A stretch of 64,000 bases of DNA, from positions 62,001-126,000 of the forward strand of contig CANFJL010000006.1 in assembly GCA_947447525.1 (NCBI GenBank), written 5' to 3'. Positions 24,343 through 33,096 of the stretch are shown piece after piece; within the stretch, counting starts at the first letter, position 1; each line of letters opens with the position of its first letter. The position numbers and the translations under genes are program-made. The DNA comes from Flavobacteriales bacterium. GTDB lineage: Bacteria > Bacteroidota > Bacteroidia > Flavobacteriales_D > Crocinitomicaceae. The notes under the pieces are model-generated. The model was not told where the DNA came from and did no database searches. It saw only the letters and a list, made by a program, of their open reading frames with translations.

Positions 24343-24570
24343 ATGGAAGATCAAAAACCTGTTGAAGTACAGAAAAAAATGATGATGATTTTAATCGCTT
24401 GGTTCATTGGATGGACTGGTTTACACAAGAAAATGATGGGTTATCCAAAGTGGTGGTTAAATTTATTATTAACTCCTTGTTTCGGAATTGGTGTATTAAT
24501 GGGAGTTATTGATTTTTGGAGACTTGTTTTCGGAAATTTGAAAATGGCTGATGGTCGTGATTTAGAATAA
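24343..24570 (+). CDS. Short TM2-domain-like membrane protein
   Basis: 75 residues, ATG. A short polar start (MEDQKPVEVQKK) is followed by two TM segments with WFIGWTGLHKKMMGYPKWWL, which resembles the TM2 domain pattern of G-x-x-G-x-H-x-x-x-G, then a loop with IDFWRLVFGNLKMADGRDLE. Its first 8 residues and 24 bases are identical to the TM2 protein at 24944, so the pair arose by duplication. An intrinsic terminator follows at 24593. Function unknown. Confidence 0.82.
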   Translation: MEDQKPVEVQKKMMMILIAWFIGWTGLHKKMMGYPKWWLNLLLTPCFGIGVLMGVIDFWRLVFGNLKMADGRDLE

Positions 24571-24592
24571 TTCATAAATACAACTAAAATTT

Positions 24593-24618
24593 AAAGCAGG
24601 CTTATGCCTGCTTTTTTT
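24593..24618 (+). terminator. Intrinsic terminator between TM2 and DUF2752 genes
   Basis: AAAGCAGGC, loop TTAT, GCCTGCTTT and a T tract, a strong Rho-independent terminator. The next gene's ATG at 24626 is only 7 nt past it, so that gene depends on read-through or on a promoter overlapping the terminator. Confidence 0.88.
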
Positions 24619-24625
24619 GTCCAAT

Positions 24626-24928
24626 ATGTTTCCATGTGTTTATTATTATTATTTTGGAATTGAATGTCCCGGTTGCGGTTTTCAAAGATCAATAGTTCAC
24701 CTTTTTCATGGTGATTTTTATTTTAGTTTACTTCTCTTTCCAGGGCTAATTCCGCTCTTGATATTTCTGCTTTATCAAACTATTATTTTGTTCTTCGTAG
24801 ATCTAAAAAGAAAAAAAACACTAAAGAAATTTTCAAATACATGTGGCGTTTTAGCTTTAACGATTCAATTTGTGCTCTACGCCTTAAAGTGGATGGAATT
24901 ATATCCATGGACACATGATGTTTTTTAA
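24626..24928 (+). CDS. DUF2752 family membrane protein
   Basis: 100 residues from ATG at 24626; an in-frame TTG at 24617 lies inside the terminator. FGIECPGCGFQRSIVHLFHG carries the C-P-G-C-G-x-x-R motif near the N-terminus, followed by two TM segments and a short C-terminal segment ending TDVF-like residues (HDVF). It is the second complete DUF2752 member, again paired with a small membrane protein gene on either side. Role unknown. Confidence 0.85.
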   Translation: MFPCVYYYYFGIECPGCGFQRSIVHLFHGDFYFSLLLFPGLIPLLIFLLYQTIILFFVDLKRKKTLKKFSNTCGVLALTIQFVLYALKWMELYPWTHDVF

Positions 24929-24943
24929 TTAAACTATTTTATA

Positions 24944-25237
24944 ATGGAAGATCAAAAACCTGTTGAAAATAAAAAAATTATGGCTGCAGTGACAGCTATA
25001 CTTGTTGGCTATATTGGTATACACAAATTTGTTTTAGGATATAATCAAGAAGGAATTATCTATCTTATTGCTAATTTAGTAATTGTTCCAACTATTGGGT
25101 CCTTAACTTGTGGTGTTGGATTCGCACTATATGGAGTGACTTATCTTATTCCAGTCATCGAGGGCATCATCTACCTTACCAAATCAGATGAAGATTTTAT
25201 GAATACATACCAACTTAACAAAAAAGCTTGGTTTTAA
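24944..25237 (+). CDS. TM2-domain membrane protein
   Basis: 97 residues from ATG. MEDQKPVENKK is followed by a TM with VTAILVGYIGIHKFVLGYNQ, the TM2-type G-x-x-G-x-H-x-F-x-L-G-Y pattern, and a second hydrophobic stretch with TIGSLTCGVGFALYG. A C-terminal region (EGIIYLTKSDEDFMNTYQLN) is typical of longer TM2 proteins. It begins 16 nt after the DUF2752 stop and is followed 12 nt later by the CD225-like gene. Confidence 0.88.
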   Translation: MEDQKPVENKKIMAAVTAILVGYIGIHKFVLGYNQEGIIYLIANLVIVPTIGSLTCGVGFALYGVTYLIPVIEGIIYLTKSDEDFMNTYQLNKKAWF

Positions 25238-25249
25238 TTTTTTAGCACT

Positions 25250-25558
25250 ATGGAAGAATTAAATGTTCAAAACAATAACAATCAAATCAATAATCAAGGT
25301 TATGTTCCGGCAAAACCTAATAATTATTTAGCATTGTCTATCATTACCACTGTAATGTGTTGCATGCCCTTGGGTGTTGTAAGTATCATTCAATCTACTA
25401 AGGTGGATGGTTTGTACAATGAAGGAAAATACCAAGAGGCCGAAGCAAAATCTAAGTCTGCAAAAAATTGGGCCATTGCTGGAATCGTCGTAATGGGTAT
25501 CTTTTGGATTTTGTATATTCTATTATTTGTTTTGTTAGGTGTTGCTGGCAATTTGTAA
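25250..25558 (+). CDS. CD225/dispanin-like membrane protein
   Basis: 102 residues from ATG. After an Asn/Gln-rich start, PNNYLALSIITTVMCCMPLG begins the first TM, the loop QSTKVDGLYNEGKYQEAEAK carries the family-typical Y-x-x-G-x-x-x-x-A, and SKSAKNWAIAGIVVMGIFWI is the second TM. Dispanins in animals (IFITM) sit in membranes and block viral fusion; bacterial members have no established role. The end overlaps the next DUF2752 gene by 20 nt. Confidence 0.85.
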   Translation: MEELNVQNNNNQINNQGYVPAKPNNYLALSIITTVMCCMPLGVVSIIQSTKVDGLYNEGKYQEAEAKSKSAKNWAIAGIVVMGIFWILYILLFVLLGVAGNL

Positions 25559-25964
25559 GCAACTCAATAAAAATAAATTTTATTGGATCTTTTATCTGAT
25601 CGTAATTGCTGGGATAATTTATTTCAAATTTTATTCGAATACCAACAAGTCGCTGCTTCCCCCTTGTGTTATTTATAAATATACGGGTTGGTATTGTGGA
25701 GGTTGTGGTATTCAAAGAGGTTTACATGAACTCTCATTAGGCCATTTCTTAAATGCTTTGCGTTTTAACATTCTATTGATCATTGGGTCTATTATTTTAA
25801 TTATAGATTTCATTCTTATGTTGTTAGGCATAGATAAGTATCGTCCTGTTCCTTTTATTTTCACCAATAATAAAATGGGTTGGTTCGTATTTATTGTTGT
25901 TTTTCTATTTATTTTCTTGAGGAATATTCCCTTTTCTCCTTTTAATGCCTTGGCTCCTCATTGA
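25539..25964 (+). CDS. DUF2752 family membrane protein, longer member
   Basis: 141 residues, probable GTG start at 25539 overlapping the CD225-like gene. A first TM (about residues 14-32) is followed by CVIYKYTGWYCGGCGIQRGL, the family motif with Gly in place of Pro, then two further TM segments. The C-terminal FSPFNALAPH is characteristic of longer DUF2752 proteins. Translational coupling to the dispanin-like gene links the two products. Confidence 0.85.
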   Translation: MLLAICKQLNKNKFYWIFYLIVIAGIIYFKFYSNTNKSLLPPCVIYKYTGWYCGGCGIQRGLHELSLGHFLNALRFNILLIIGSIILIIDFILMLLGIDKYRPVPFIFTNNKMGWFVFIVVFLFIFLRNIPFSPFNALAPH

Positions 25965-26026
25965 TTACCGCTATAATATTTAATGGAACAATAACATACT
26001 TTTTTTATTATTCAGAAAAGTAGTTG

Positions 26027-26034
26027 TATATTTG
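26027..26034 (+). promoter_or_regulatory. -7 promoter element for rpsO
   Basis: TATATTTG followed by CACCG, the form seen at many ribosomal protein genes of the phylum, 58 nt upstream of the rpsO ATG at 26093. Confidence 0.65.
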
Positions 26035-26043
26035 CACCGATAT

Positions 26044-26060
26044 TTCCGATAGAGTCGGAA
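26044..26060 (+). promoter_or_regulatory. Candidate leader hairpin of rpsO
   Basis: TTCCGA and TCGGAA pair around a 5-nt loop in the 5' leader. S15 autoregulates by binding its leader in several bacteria, but the structures differ between phyla, so this is only a candidate. Confidence 0.3.
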
Positions 26061-26092
26061 TACTACATAAAAATTATTTATACAATATTGGC

Positions 26093-26362
26093 ATGTATTT
26101 AAACCCAGAAGCAAAAAAAGCAATCTTCGCTAAACACGGAGGTTCAGAAACGAACACAGGATCTACTGAAGGTCAAGTAGCATTATTTACTTACAGAATT
26201 AGTCATTTGACTGAGCATTTGAAGAAAAATCGTAAAGATTTTGGAACACAACGCTCACTTCAATTACTAGTAGGTAAAAGAAGAAGTCTTTTGGACTATT
26301 TGAAAAGTAATGACATTGAAAAATATCGTGCCTTGGTTAAAGAATTAGGACTTCGTCGTTAA
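26093..26362 (+). CDS. rpsO: 30S ribosomal protein S15
   Basis: 89 residues from ATG at 26093 (MYLNPEAKKAIFAKHG), the standard length and start for Bacteroidota S15; the open frame upstream to 26024 is leader. Family landmarks are GSTEGQVALFTYRISHLTEH, KKNRKDFGTQRSLQLLVGKR and the terminal YRALVKELGLRR. It binds 16S rRNA in the central domain of the 30S subunit. It is followed by an intrinsic terminator and pnp, the common rpsO-pnp order. Confidence 0.98.
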   Translation: MYLNPEAKKAIFAKHGGSETNTGSTEGQVALFTYRISHLTEHLKKNRKDFGTQRSLQLLVGKRRSLLDYLKSNDIEKYRALVKELGLRR

Positions 26363-26388
26363 TTCTAGGTACAAAATTTATGGAGAGG

Positions 26389-26421
26389 GGACATTCGGCG
26401 TAAGTCGCATGTCCTTTTTTT
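26389..26421 (+). terminator. Intrinsic terminator after rpsO
   Basis: GGACAT, a 14-nt loop, ATGTCC and seven T residues, 27 nt after the rpsO stop. It should separate rpsO from most pnp transcription. Confidence 0.8.
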
Positions 26422-26498
26422 GTTCATAGCGGTAAGTAATACAAGTAGATTTTATAAAAGTCTACAATAGAAAAGTTTAAATAAGTAAATAAATAGAA

Positions 26499-28643
26499 AT
26501 GAATATAGGTACAAAAAAGTCAATGTTCACCGGAGGGAAAGAAATCTCTGTTGAAACAGGTAAATTGGCAAAACAGGCAGATGGGTCTGTTGTCGTTAGA
26601 ATGGGCGACACTATGTTGTTGGCAACGGTTGTTGCTGCACATGAAGCAAAAGAAGGAGTGGATTTTTTACCACTTACTGTTGATTATCGCGAGAAATACT
26701 CTGCGGCTGGTCGTTTTCCTGGAGGTTTCTTCAGAAGAGAAGCGCGTCCATCTGAAACTGAGATTCTTGTAATGCGTTTGGTGGATCGCGCTTTGCGTCC
26801 CCTTTTTCCAGATGATTATCATGCTGAAGTGCAATTGATGATTCAATTGCTTTCTTATGATGGCATTCATAATCCTGATGCCTTGTGTGGTTTTGCTGCC
26901 TCTGCTGCAATCGCTGTTTCAGATATTCCTTTCAACGGTCCAATGTCTGAAGTTCGTGTCGGTAGAGTTAATGGAGCTTATATATTAAATCCAACGATGG
27001 CCGAAATGGCTGAATCTGATATTGATGTTGTTATCGCTGGTACGATGAAAGATATTAATATGTTGGAAGGTGAAATGCAGGAAATTTCTGAAGCTGAATT
27101 GGTGGAAGTATTTAAAATTGCACACGAAGCAATTAAAGAACAATGTCAATTTCAATTAGATCTTGGTGCAACTATCGCTACTGCAAATCCAAAGCGTGTG
27201 TATTCTCACGAAGCACATAACGAAGAAGTAAAGAATAAGGTCTATAACTTAGCAATGGACAAATGTAAAGCTGTTGCTGCAATGGGTCTGGCCAATAAAG
27301 CAAAGAGAACGGAGCTTTTTGAAGAAATTAAAGCGGAAGTTAAAGCAAGTTTTACAGCTGAAGAATTAGCTGAAGTAGGTAAATTTATTTCTCCTTATTT
27401 TTCAGAAGTGAAGAAAAAAGCGGTGCGTTGGGTGATGCTTAACGAGCGCAAGCGTTTGGATGGTCGTAATTTTGATGAAATTCGTCCTATTTGGGCAGAA
27501 GTTGATTATTTACCAATGGTTCATGGTTCGGCTGTATTTACAAGAGGTGAAACACAATCATTAACGACCTTGACTCTTGGTGGTAAAATGGATGAGCAAC
27601 TAATCGATGGTGCTACTTTTAGAGGTACAGAGAAATTTATGTTGCATTATAATTTCCCTCCTTTTTCAACAGGTGAAGCAAAACCTCTAAGAGGAACTTC
27701 AAGAAGAGAAATTGGTCACGGAAATTTGGCGCTAAGAGCCTTGAAACCAGTGCTTCCAGATGATAATCCATACACAATTCGTATTGTTTCTGATATTCTT
27801 GAATCTAATGGTTCGTCTTCTATGGCAACTGTTTGTGCTGGAACTTTAGCACTTATGGATGGTGGTATTCAAATCAAAGCGCCTGTTTCAGGTATTGCAA
27901 TGGGTTTGATTACTGATGAAGGTAAATTTGCTATTCTTTCTGACATTCTAGGTGATGAAGATCACTTGGGTGATATGGATTTCAAAGTGACGGGTACTGC
28001 GAAAGGTATCACCGCTTGTCAGATGGATATAAAAGTTGATGGTCTTCCTTATGAAGTACTTATTCAAGCCTTAGAGCAAGCAAAAGCTGGTCGTCTTCAT
28101 ATTCTTGATAAAATTACCGAGACTATGGCAGCACCTAGAGCTGAATTGAAACCTCAAACTCCTCGTGTAGAATCGTTTGTTGTTCCTAATGATATGATCG
28201 GTGCCATCATCGGACCTGGAGGAAAAATTATTCAAGGACTTCAAAAAGAAACAAAAACTACCATTACTATTGAAGAATTACCTTCTACTGAAGGTCGTGT
28301 ACAAATCCTTTCCAATAATGGAGATGATATGGCAGAAGCACTTCGTAGGATAAAATTAATCGCTTTCCCTCCACAAGTGGAAGATGGAGCGACTTATGAA
28401 GGTAAAATCAAGTCTGTTAAAGACTTTGGTTGTTTCGTTGAAATCATGCCTGGTACAGATGGTCTAATCCATATTTCTGAATTCTCTTGGGAGAAGGTAG
28501 CGAAAATGGAAGATGTTTGTAAAGAAGGTGATATGTTGACCTTTAAGGTGGTTGGTAAAGATCCGAAAACTAAAAAATGGAAACTATCTCGTAAAGTTTT
28601 ACTTCCAAGACCTGAAAGAGAAGCTGAAGCGCCTCAAGCGTAA
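26499..28643 (+). CDS. pnp: Polyribonucleotide nucleotidyltransferase
   Basis: 714 residues, full length. PNPase degrades RNA phosphorolytically from the 3' end in the cytoplasm. Two RNase PH-like domains are visible (the first with [20 protein letters not shown], the second with [20 protein letters not shown] and the [12 protein letters not shown] segment holding the catalytic Asp residues). A KH domain follows ([18 protein letters not shown], about 565-582), then a C-terminal S1 domain ([20 protein letters not shown]). It follows rpsO and has its own terminator at 28670. Confidence 0.98.
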   Translation: MNIGTKKSMFTGGKEISVETGKLAKQADGSVVVRMGDTMLLATVVAAHEAKEGVDFLPLTVDYREKYSAAGRFPGGFFRREARPSETEILVMRLVDRALRPLFPDDYHAEVQLMIQLLSYDGIHNPDALCGFAASAAIAVSDIPFNGPMSEVRVGRVNGAYILNPTMAEMAESDIDVVIAGTMKDINMLEGEMQEISEAELVEVFKIAHEAIKEQCQFQLDLGATIATANPKRVYSHEAHNEEVKNKVYNLAMDKCKAVAAMGLANKAKRTELFEEIKAEVKASFTAEELAEVGKFISPYFSEVKKKAVRWVMLNERKRLDGRNFDEIRPIWAEVDYLPMVHGSAVFTRGETQSLTTLTLGGKMDEQLIDGATFRGTEKFMLHYNFPPFSTGEAKPLRGTSRREIGHGNLALRALKPVLPDDNPYTIRIVSDILESNGSSSMATVCAGTLALMDGGIQIKAPVSGIAMGLITDEGKFAILSDILGDEDHLGDMDFKVTGTAKGITACQMDIKVDGLPYEVLIQALEQAKAGRLHILDKITETMAAPRAELKPQTPRVESFVVPNDMIGAIIGPGGKIIQGLQKETKTTITIEELPSTEGRVQILSNNGDDMAEALRRIKLIAFPPQVEDGATYEGKIKSVKDFGCFVEIMPGTDGLIHISEFSWEKVAKMEDVCKEGDMLTFKVVGKDPKTKKWKLSRKVLLPRPEREAEAPQA

Positions 28644-28669
28644 TTCACAATCTTATAAAGTTATAAACA

Positions 28670-28696
28670 AAAGGCGTCCTTGGGCGCCTTTTTTAT
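28670..28696 (+). terminator. Intrinsic terminator after pnp
   Basis: AAAGGCG and CGCCTTT pair around TCCTTGGG and are followed by a T-rich tract, 27 nt after the pnp stop. Confidence 0.8.
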
Positions 28697-28728
28697 TTTA
28701 ATTTAATATGGTGTTATTATACAATGTG

Positions 28729-28736
28729 TACTTTTG
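28729..28736 (+). promoter_or_regulatory. -7 promoter element for the MopE-repeat protein
   Basis: TACTTTTG matches TAnnTTTG, 17 nt upstream of the ATG at 28754, between the pnp terminator and the gene. Confidence 0.55.
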
Positions 28737-28753
28737 AATTAAAATAATATCTC

Positions 28754-31700
28754 ATGAAAAAAATAGTATTCTTTTTTACTTTATTATTAACCTTAAATGC
28801 ATACAGTCAAGTAGTTGATGTGTTTAATTACACTGGTGCTTTAAATGCAAATGGATGGTCTACACATTCTGGAACTGCTGCACAATTTCAAGCTCTTACA
28901 ACACCTGGTGATGTAGGTAATTCTTTGTCATTTTCTGGTTTAGCTGCGTCTACTGGAAATAGAACTAGTCTAATTGCTGGAAATGGGGAAGATATTAATA
29001 AAGCATTAACAGGAATCAGTGGAACGGGTTATTATTCATTTTTAATGAAAGTTCCTAATACCACTGGAATGGCTGCAGCTGGTGATTATTTTACTGGATT
29101 TGGTCTAACGACAGGAGCCTCTTTGACTGTTTTTGCTCCTAGAGTTTTTGTTAAACCGGGTTCAGTAGCAGGAACTTTTAAATTAGGAATTCAAAATACA
29201 ACTGGTGGAACTCCAACGCAAACCTACACTTTGGTTGATTATCCTTGCGGTACCACTGTTCTAGTTGTAATCAAATTAGTCACTACAACCTCGCCAATAC
29301 AAGCATCACTTTTTGTTAATCCAACTCCTGGACAATTGGAGCCAGCATCAACTATTTCTAATTCTTCAGGAACTGCAACATTTACAAGTTTTTCTTCAAT
29401 TTTTTTCAGGCAAGCAGGCACACTTACTTCAGGAACGGGTTCAATTGAAATAGACGAAATTCGTGCCGGCACCACTTGGGGATCCGTTACCCCGTGCAAT
29501 ACTCCTTCCACTTGGTATGCTGATGTAGATGGTGATGGTTTTGGTAATGCTTTAAGTACTACCTTATCTTGTTTTCAACCATTAAATTATGTAGCCAATA
29601 GCACAGATTGTAATGATAATAGCGCTGCTATTAATCCAAATACCATTTGGTATATGGACATGGATAATGATGGTTTTGGCACCAACGGAATGACAACTAC
29701 CGCTTGCGTTCAACCTATCGGATATGTTGCTAATAATACCGATTGTAATGACAATAATGCTGCTGTTAATGCGGTAACGACTTGGTATCAAGATTTAGAT
29801 AATGATGGTTTTGGAAATTTAGCAGTTACAATTAGTAATTGTGGACCTAGTACAGGTTATGTTGCTAACAGTACAGATTGTAATGATAACAATGCTGCTG
29901 TTAATCCGAATGCTGTAGAGATTTATGATTTGATTGATAATAATTGTAATGGTCAAATAAATGAAGGTTTTACACTTCAAACTTATTACTTAGATAATGA
30001 TCTCGATGGTTTCGGTGGAACGACAACTGTTTCTGCCGTGACTTCTCCTGGTGCTAATTATGTTTTAGTGGGTGGCGATTGTAATGATGCTTCTGCTGCG
30101 ATCTATCCAACAGCTGTCGAAATCTGTGATAATTTAGACAATAATTGCAACGGTCAAATTGATGAGACTCTAACTTTTTTGACTTATTACCAAGATCTTG
30201 ACAATGATGGTTACGGAAATCTCTTAATTCATCAAACTTCTTGTTCATCTTTAGTTGGCTATGCCTTAGATAGTACGGATTGTAATGACAATAACGCATC
30301 AATTCATCCTGGTGCTTTGGATATTCCTATCAATGGAATTGATGAGGATTGTAGTGGTTTAGATGCACCGCTCTTGCCTATCGTTCTTGGATTATATGAA
30401 TTTACAGGCCTTGCAGCTTGTCCAGTTGTTGCCAATACCGTAACTACTCAACCTCTAAATGCACTCTTTAGTACTTTTACCAATCAAGGTGCTTCTTGTT
30501 CGCCAACTGCGAATGTCTTTAGTGGAAGTTCTTGGAATATGGCTCCAACCATTGATCTAACGGAATATAATGAATTTACTTTGACAGCAGATTCATGTAA
30601 AGCATTGAATTTATATAAATTCTATTTTCAACACAGAACAAGTTCTACAGGTGGAACTCCAACTTGGGCTTTGCGTTCAAGTTTAGATAATTTTGCTGCC
30701 AATGTTGGAACTGGTCTATCTGGTAATAATGCTAATTTAATGCTTTCCGATACAGTTGTCCTTCCAGCATCATTTTTAGGTCTTCATGCAGTTACTTTTA
30801 GAATTTACCTTATTGGTATAGCAACGAATACAGCAACATGGCGCGTTGATAATGTAGGTGTAAAAGGAAATGTTGTCAATGCGACTCCTTATTATTTTTA
30901 CGCTGATGCGGATGGAGATTCTTATGGAAATCCAAATGTATCTGTCTTTACTTGTTTTGCTCCATTGAATTATGTGTCTGATAATACAGATTGTAATGAT
31001 GCTAATGCAGCAATTAATCCAACAACCATTTGGAATATGGATATGGATGGAGATGGTTTCGGTGGCACAGGTATGACCACAACGGGTTGCACTCAGCCTC
31101 TTGGTTATGTAATTAACGCAACGGACTGTGATGATATGACTGCAGCAATAAATCCAAGTGCAACGGAACTGTATGACCAATTAGACAACAATTGTAATGG
31201 TCAAGTTGATGAAGGATTTACGCTTTCTACTTATTACTTAGACAATGATGGTGATGGTTTCGGTGGAACAACTTCTGTTGTTTGGGTGGCGCCTCCTTCT
31301 GCAGGTTATATTCTTATAGGTGGTGATTGTGATGATAATAACAATGCAATTTTCCCAACAGCTGTTGAGATTTGTGATAATATTGATAACAATTGTAACG
31401 GACAAGTAGATGAAAATCTTACTTTCCTTACTTATTACCAAGATCTAGATAGTGATGGTTATGGTAATGTTTTGATTCATCAAACGGCATGTTCAGCTGT
31501 TATTGGTTATGTGCTTGATAGTACAGATTGTAATGATAATAATGCTGGCATTCATCCAGGTGCTTTGGATATTCCAATCAATGGAATTGATGAAGATTGT
31601 AGTGGTTTAGATGCTCCTTTAGTTCCAATTCAATTGGGAATGTATGAGTTTTCAGGTGTTGCGGCTTGTCCAGTTACATCAGTAAATATTACTACTCCAA

Positions 31701-33052
31701 CTGCAAACAATACTTTTAGTGCTTTCTCTCAATTAGGAACTACTTGTTCAGCTGCATCAAATGTGTTTAGTTCTTACTCATGGAATGTTACTCCAACAAT
31801 TGATTTGAATCAGTATTATGAGTTCTCTGTTCAAGCTGATTCTTGTATGGCATTGTACCTTTATAAACTTGCTTTCAACCACAGAACAAGTGCTGCAGGT
31901 GGAACACCTACTTGGATGGTAAGATCAAGTTTGGATAACTTTACTTCAAATATTGCTACAGGTACTTCTAGCAATAATGGTAATGTCGTGTTGGCAGATA
32001 CAGTCGTACTTGGAACAGCCTTTACGCTCATCAATCAGGTTACCTTTAGATTCTATTTAACAGGTATGGCCAACTCAAGTGCTACCTGGAGGGTGGACAA
32101 TGTGAGCACTTTTGGAAATGTAGTGACCGTGAATCCTCAAATTTTTTATGCTGATTTAGACCATGATTCTTATGGTGACACCAACAACACTATTTCTGCT
32201 TGTTTCCTTCCGGTCTCTTATGTTACCAATACACAGGATTGTAATGATTTAGATGCTACTATTAATCCAAATACTGTTTGGTACATGGATATGGATCTGG
32301 ATACTTATGGAGATACTAACAGTGTATTTGTTGGATGTACTCCTCCAGCAAATTATGTTTTAAATGCTCAGGATTGCAATGATATGAATCCACTGGCAAA
32401 TATTCCTGTAATCTATTTCACTGACGCAGATCATGATGGCTTCGGAAATCAAAATCAAGGTATGTTCTTCTGCGAGAATCCAGGTTTAGGATATTCCTTG
32501 AATCAAAATGATTGTAATGATACTGACAGTACAGTTTATCCAGGAGCCACTGAAATTTGTGATGGAATTGATAACGATTGTGCCAACGGAATAGATGATG
32601 GACTTTTATTCATTCCTTATTTTGTTGATGCTGATCATGATAATTTCGGATCTACAGTTACGAATACTTTTTGTGCTGATCCTGGAATTGGATATACTTT
32701 GGTAGGAGGTGATTGTGATGATGCTAATCCAAACGCTTATCCTGGTGCAGTTGAAATCATTGATAATGGAATTGATGAGAATTGTGACAATGTAGATAAC
32801 TATGCCAGTTTAGACGAATTGAATACGCTTAATTTATCGGTGTATCCAAATCCAAATAACGGTATTTTTAACATTCAAAGCAATAAAATTTGTGAGCGTC
32901 AATTGCTAAACATTATTGATTTGAACGGGAAATCCGTTGCGCAATCTGTTTTGACAGGAACTGAAATTTCTTTGAATTTATCTTCTCTTGCTAAAGGTTA
33001 TTATCTGTTAACTTCTGCAAATTTGAAGCCTATCCGCATTATTATTCAGTAA
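28754..33052 (+). CDS. Large secreted MopE-repeat protein with T9SS type A tail
   Basis: 1432 residues. After a signal peptide (1-19) there is a jelly-roll-like N-terminal domain (about 20-245). About a dozen Asp-rich units follow of the form Y-x-D-x-D-x-D-G-F-G ... D-C-N-D ... N-P-x-A-x-E, some with DNNCNGQIDE, matching the putative metal-binding (MopE) motif and suited to calcium binding. Two non-repeat inserts (YEFTGLAACPV and YEFSGVAACPV domains) separate the blocks. The last about 70 residues (LNLSVYPNPNNGIFNIQSN to IRIIIQ) are a type A sorting domain, so it is surface-bound or secreted. A large internal duplication is evident. Confidence 0.93.
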   Translation: MKKIVFFFTLLLTLNAYSQVVDVFNYTGALNANGWSTHSGTAAQFQALTTPGDVGNSLSFSGLAASTGNRTSLIAGNGEDINKALTGISGTGYYSFLMKVPNTTGMAAAGDYFTGFGLTTGASLTVFAPRVFVKPGSVAGTFKLGIQNTTGGTPTQTYTLVDYPCGTTVLVVIKLVTTTSPIQASLFVNPTPGQLEPASTISNSSGTATFTSFSSIFFRQAGTLTSGTGSIEIDEIRAGTTWGSVTPCNTPSTWYADVDGDGFGNALSTTLSCFQPLNYVANSTDCNDNSAAINPNTIWYMDMDNDGFGTNGMTTTACVQPIGYVANNTDCNDNNAAVNAVTTWYQDLDNDGFGNLAVTISNCGPSTGYVANSTDCNDNNAAVNPNAVEIYDLIDNNCNGQINEGFTLQTYYLDNDLDGFGGTTTVSAVTSPGANYVLVGGDCNDASAAIYPTAVEICDNLDNNCNGQIDETLTFLTYYQDLDNDGYGNLLIHQTSCSSLVGYALDSTDCNDNNASIHPGALDIPINGIDEDCSGLDAPLLPIVLGLYEFTGLAACPVVANTVTTQPLNALFSTFTNQGASCSPTANVFSGSSWNMAPTIDLTEYNEFTLTADSCKALNLYKFYFQHRTSSTGGTPTWALRSSLDNFAANVGTGLSGNNANLMLSDTVVLPASFLGLHAVTFRIYLIGIATNTATWRVDNVGVKGNVVNATPYYFYADADGDSYGNPNVSVFTCFAPLNYVSDNTDCNDANAAINPTTIWNMDMDGDGFGGTGMTTTGCTQPLGYVINATDCDDMTAAINPSATELYDQLDNNCNGQVDEGFTLSTYYLDNDGDGFGGTTSVVWVAPPSAGYILIGGDCDDNNNAIFPTAVEICDNIDNNCNGQVDENLTFLTYYQDLDSDGYGNVLIHQTACSAVIGYVLDSTDCNDNNAGIHPGALDIPINGIDEDCSGLDAPLVPIQLGMYEFSGVAACPVTSVNITTPTANNTFSAFSQLGTTCSAASNVFSSYSWNVTPTIDLNQYYEFSVQADSCMALYLYKLAFNHRTSAAGGTPTWMVRSSLDNFTSNIATGTSSNNGNVVLADTVVLGTAFTLINQVTFRFYLTGMANSSATWRVDNVSTFGNVVTVNPQIFYADLDHDSYGDTNNTISACFLPVSYVTNTQDCNDLDATINPNTVWYMDMDLDTYGDTNSVFVGCTPPANYVLNAQDCNDMNPLANIPVIYFTDADHDGFGNQNQGMFFCENPGLGYSLNQNDCNDTDSTVYPGATEICDGIDNDCANGIDDGLLFIPYFVDADHDNFGSTVTNTFCADPGIGYTLVGGDCDDANPNAYPGAVEIIDNGIDENCDNVDNYASLDELNTLNLSVYPNPNNGIFNIQSNKICERQLLNIIDLNGKSVAQSVLTGTEISLNLSSLAKGYYLLTSANLKPIRIIIQ

Positions 33053-33096
33053 TTTTAAACTATTTTTATACTATAAATTAATTTATAGTATTGATT

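Noticed and set aside
30776-31180. Antisense frame of 134 codons within the MopE-repeat gene
   Set aside because: Repeated Asp/Asn codons on the coding strand produce open antisense frames; the predicted protein is Ile/Cys/Thr-rich low-complexity sequence with no family.
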